This document shows, piece by piece, positions 13,040-14,976 of a stretch of 14,976 bases of DNA. Source of the stretch: Polyangiaceae bacterium (GTDB lineage: Bacteria; Myxococcota; Polyangia; Polyangiales; Polyangiaceae); assembly GCA_025936205.1 (NCBI GenBank), contig JAICTU010000206.1, forward strand, positions 1-14,976, read 5' to 3'. A program made the translations under genes and the position numbers. Under the pieces are notes generated by a model. That model did no database searches and had not been told where the DNA came from. It saw only the letters and a list, made by a program, of their open reading frames with translations. Numbering within the stretch: position 1 is the first letter of the stretch; each line of letters begins with the position of its first letter.

Positions 13040-14976
13040 TTACCGGGCCACCAGCGGCGCGCGATGCTCCGAGGGCGGGGGCGGCCGGGACGGGCGCGCG
13101 GGCTCGTCCAGCGTGGCTTGCGCGGGCAGCTCCAGGTTCAGCTCGAAGGCGCGAAAGCCGGGCTCCAGCGCCGCGCCCAGCGTGATCGAGACGTCGCCGC
13201 CCAGGCCGCGCAGCAGCGCCCGCACGGCGTCGAGGCCGACGCCGCGCCCGGAGACCTGCGTCACGCTGACCGCGGTCGAGACTCCCGCGTCGAAGATGCG
13301 CTGGGCGGTCTGCTCGTCGGGCTCTTCTTTCACGCCGGCGCGTTCGCGCAGGGCCGCCAGGTTCAGGCCGCGGCCGTCGTCCGTGATGCGCAGGAGCGTG
13401 CCGCGCGCGCCCTGTAGCACGCGGAGGCGCAGCGTGCCGCGCGCCGGCTTGTGCTGCGCGAGGCGCTTCTCCGCCGGCTCCAGCCCGTGGTCGAGCGCGT
13501 TCTGGAACGCATGCACCAGGCAGTCGGAGAGCGGCCGGGCCCAGCCTCCGCTGAGCGAGACGCCGCGGTCTTCCAGCTCCAGCACGGGCGCGGGCTTACC
13601 CAGCTCCTGCGCCAGAACCGGCAGCAAGCGCGCCGTCTGTTGCACCAGGTGGCTCAGCTTGACGGAGCCCGCGCGCCGCGCCACGCCCTCGATCGCCGTC
13701 AGCGCGTCGTGCGGCCCCAGCAGCCCGCCCTTGGCTTCCTCCAGGCGCGCCGCGATGGCCTGCCAGGCAGGCTCGTCCGCGCGCCCGGGCTGCTGGAGCA
13801 CGCTCGCCAGCTTGTCTCGATAGATGCGCTCGTACTCGCCGATCGCTGCCAGCACCGAGGCCAGGGCAACGCGCATCTGCTCGCGGCGCACGGCGTCGAT
13901 GGGCGCGCTCTGGCGCGTGTCGAAGCTCTCTTCGGCGAGGTGCACGGTGTTGGCGAGCTGGCTCAGCCCGAGCAGCCGGGCGTTGCCCTTGATGGTGTGC
14001 AGGCCTCGGAAGACACGATCGCGCGTCTCGGGCCGCACCTCGCTCACGCTCTCGAGCAGTTGCTCGCTCTCCTGCATCAGGTCGCGCGCCGAGGCGCAGA
14101 AGCGCTGGAAGTGCTCGACCCCAGCGTCCAGGATCTGCCCGACGTAGTCCAGATCGCGCGCGTGCTGTGCCGCCTTGGCGCTGATCTGCCGCAGCAAGGT
14201 CACGTCGCGCAGCGCGACCAGGATGCGCTGCACCTTGTCGTCGTCATCGGCGATCAGCGTCCAGTCGACCTCGAAGCTGCGCTGCTCGCGGCCGCGGCCC
14301 GTGCGCTGGAACTCGCGCACCCAGTGCGACTTGTTGGCCTGAGCAAACATGACCGGCACGCCGAAGCTGAACTCGAGCGCCGCGCGCACTGTGTCCCGCG
14401 TCTCGGCGTTCAAGTTGGAGTCGCGGAACAGCAGCTCCATGCAGTCGCGGCCGGCGATCTCGGGCGTGCCCAGCAGCTCGGGCAGGTGCGCCGAGTAGCG
14501 CGGCTGGATGCGCAAGCGGTCGTCGATCGAGAACACGCCCTGCTCCAGGCTGTTGAGCATGGCGCTGACCTCGCGGCTGCGCTCGCTCAATTCGCGAGTG
14601 CGCTCTGCGACCTCCACCTCCAGCCGATCGTACAGGTTCGCGTTGGCGATGGATACTGCGGCCTGGCCTGCCAGCACGCGCAAGAACAACAGCCGTGCGT
14701 GCGTGAAGGCGCGCGCCACCGCGTTGTTTTCCGCGTACAGCACGGCGAGCAACCGGCCCTGATTCAGGATCGGCATGCACAGCGCGGACTTCACGCCGTG
14801 GCTGCTCACATAGGGATCCTTCTCGTAGGTCGCGTCACGGCTGGCGTCGTCGAGCACCAGGGTCTCGTGCGTGCGCGCGACGAAGCGCACCATCTCCCGG
14901 GACAGCGTCGTGCAGCTCTCCAGCGGGACGCGCAGAGCTCCGTCCGGCTCCTCGTCGATCGCCGCCCGCGCCACCA
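13040..14976 (-). CDS. GAF-PAS-Hpt-CheA-like histidine kinase, N-terminus beyond the window
   Basis: The frame is open to the window edge. The first possible start here (GTG 14974) falls inside a GAF domain, so the gene begins outside the window. Numbered from that codon, 644 residues are visible. They comprise a GAF domain (about 15-112, with the LDDASRDATYEKDPYV and CMPILNQGRLLAVLY blocks), a coiled coil (113-138) and a PAS-like domain (139-262). An Hpt-type segment follows, with HTIKGNARLLGL (phospho-His326), then a linker. The CheA-type ATPase has an N-box with Asn492 and DHG (495-497), a DDGRG box (532-536) and GRGVGLDAVR (577-586). No CheW-like or receiver domain follows; the protein ends in a Pro-rich tail. 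GAF domains preceded by AAA or Ser/Thr kinase domains are common in myxobacteria, so the missing part may be large. It probably phosphorylates the adjacent response regulator. No transmembrane segment is visible. Confidence 0.88.
   Translation of the reverse strand, partial: VARAAIDEEPDGALRVPLESCTTLSREMVRFVARTHETLVLDDASRDATYEKDPYVSSHGVKSALCMPILNQGRLLAVLYAENNAVARAFTHARLLFLRVLAGQAAVSIANANLYDRLEVEVAERTRELSERSREVSAMLNSLEQGVFSIDDRLRIQPRYSAHLPELLGTPEIAGRDCMELLFRDSNLNAETRDTVRAALEFSFGVPVMFAQANKSHWVREFQRTGRGREQRSFEVDWTLIADDDDKVQRILVALRDVTLLRQISAKAAQHARDLDYVGQILDAGVEHFQRFCASARDLMQESEQLLESVSEVRPETRDRVFRGLHTIKGNARLLGLSQLANTVHLAEESFDTRQSAPIDAVRREQMRVALASVLAAIGEYERIYRDKLASVLQQPGRADEPAWQAIAARLEEAKGGLLGPHDALTAIEGVARRAGSVKLSHLVQQTARLLPVLAQELGKPAPVLELEDRGVSLSGGWARPLSDCLVHAFQNALDHGLEPAEKRLAQHKPARGTLRLRVLQGARGTLLRITDDGRGLNLAALRERAGVKEEPDEQTAQRIFDAGVSTAVSVTQVSGRGVGLDAVRALLRGLGGDVSITLGAALEPGFRAFELNLELPAQATLDEPARPSRPPPPSEHRAPLVAR

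Noticed and set aside
14974..14976. GTG at 14974 as the true start of the histidine kinase
   Set aside because: The frame remains open to the edge and this codon falls inside the GAF domain, so it is almost certainly an internal valine.

Overview
The window is GC-rich DNA that is densely coding on both strands. It most resembles a member of the Myxococcota, probably a Polyangiales or Sorangium-like genome. This rests on three things: large cysteine-rich lipoproteins with FG-GAP/VCBS repeats, a GAF/PAS/CheA-like multidomain kinase, and GGGGTCCA/GGGGTCTA intergenic repeats. The taxonomic call is inference; there is no rRNA or other marker gene here. No tRNA, CRISPR array, transposase or phage gene was seen.

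Left part (1-6500). A Tat-exported sugar phosphate isomerase/epimerase-like TIM-barrel protein (99-1130, +) converges on two large tandem paralogues on the minus strand (1177-3576 and 3970-6336). Both paralogues are predicted lipoproteins. Each has a ten-cysteine N-terminal module, about seven FG-GAP/VCBS calcium-loop repeats and a CARDB-like C-terminal domain. The 393 bp between them holds a strong hairpin 3' of the upstream copy, and a 21-bp direct repeat plus inverted repeats 5' of the downstream copy.

Middle part (6743-12314, +). Five closely packed genes look like one operon: a TldD-type metalloprotease with a Tat/lipoprotein-like leader, its TldE/PmbA partner, a protein with a methyltransferase-like Rossmann core, a DUF938-type methyltransferase coupled to it by an ATGA overlap, and a DUF763 protein with a helix-hairpin-helix. 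The TldD/TldE pair is the recognisable functional anchor. What the last three genes do for it is unknown.

Right part (12486-14976, -). A two-component pair is transcribed towards the operon. It consists of a GAF-PAS-Hpt-CheA-like histidine kinase, cut off by the right window edge, followed 11 bp later by a single-receiver response regulator.

The most unusual structure is at the junction of the two convergent units (about 12282-12512). Mirror-image repeat clusters share a perfect 22-bp inverted repeat. Each copy enters the 3' end of the neighbouring gene, writes an almost identical tail (GPRGPGV and GSRGPGV) and supplies the same TAG stop. Other points for follow-up are the secretion mismatch between TldD and TldE, the C-x5-C ladder in the lipoproteins, the apparent loss of metal-ligand positions in the isomerase-like protein, and the CheA-like kinase lacking a CheW domain.
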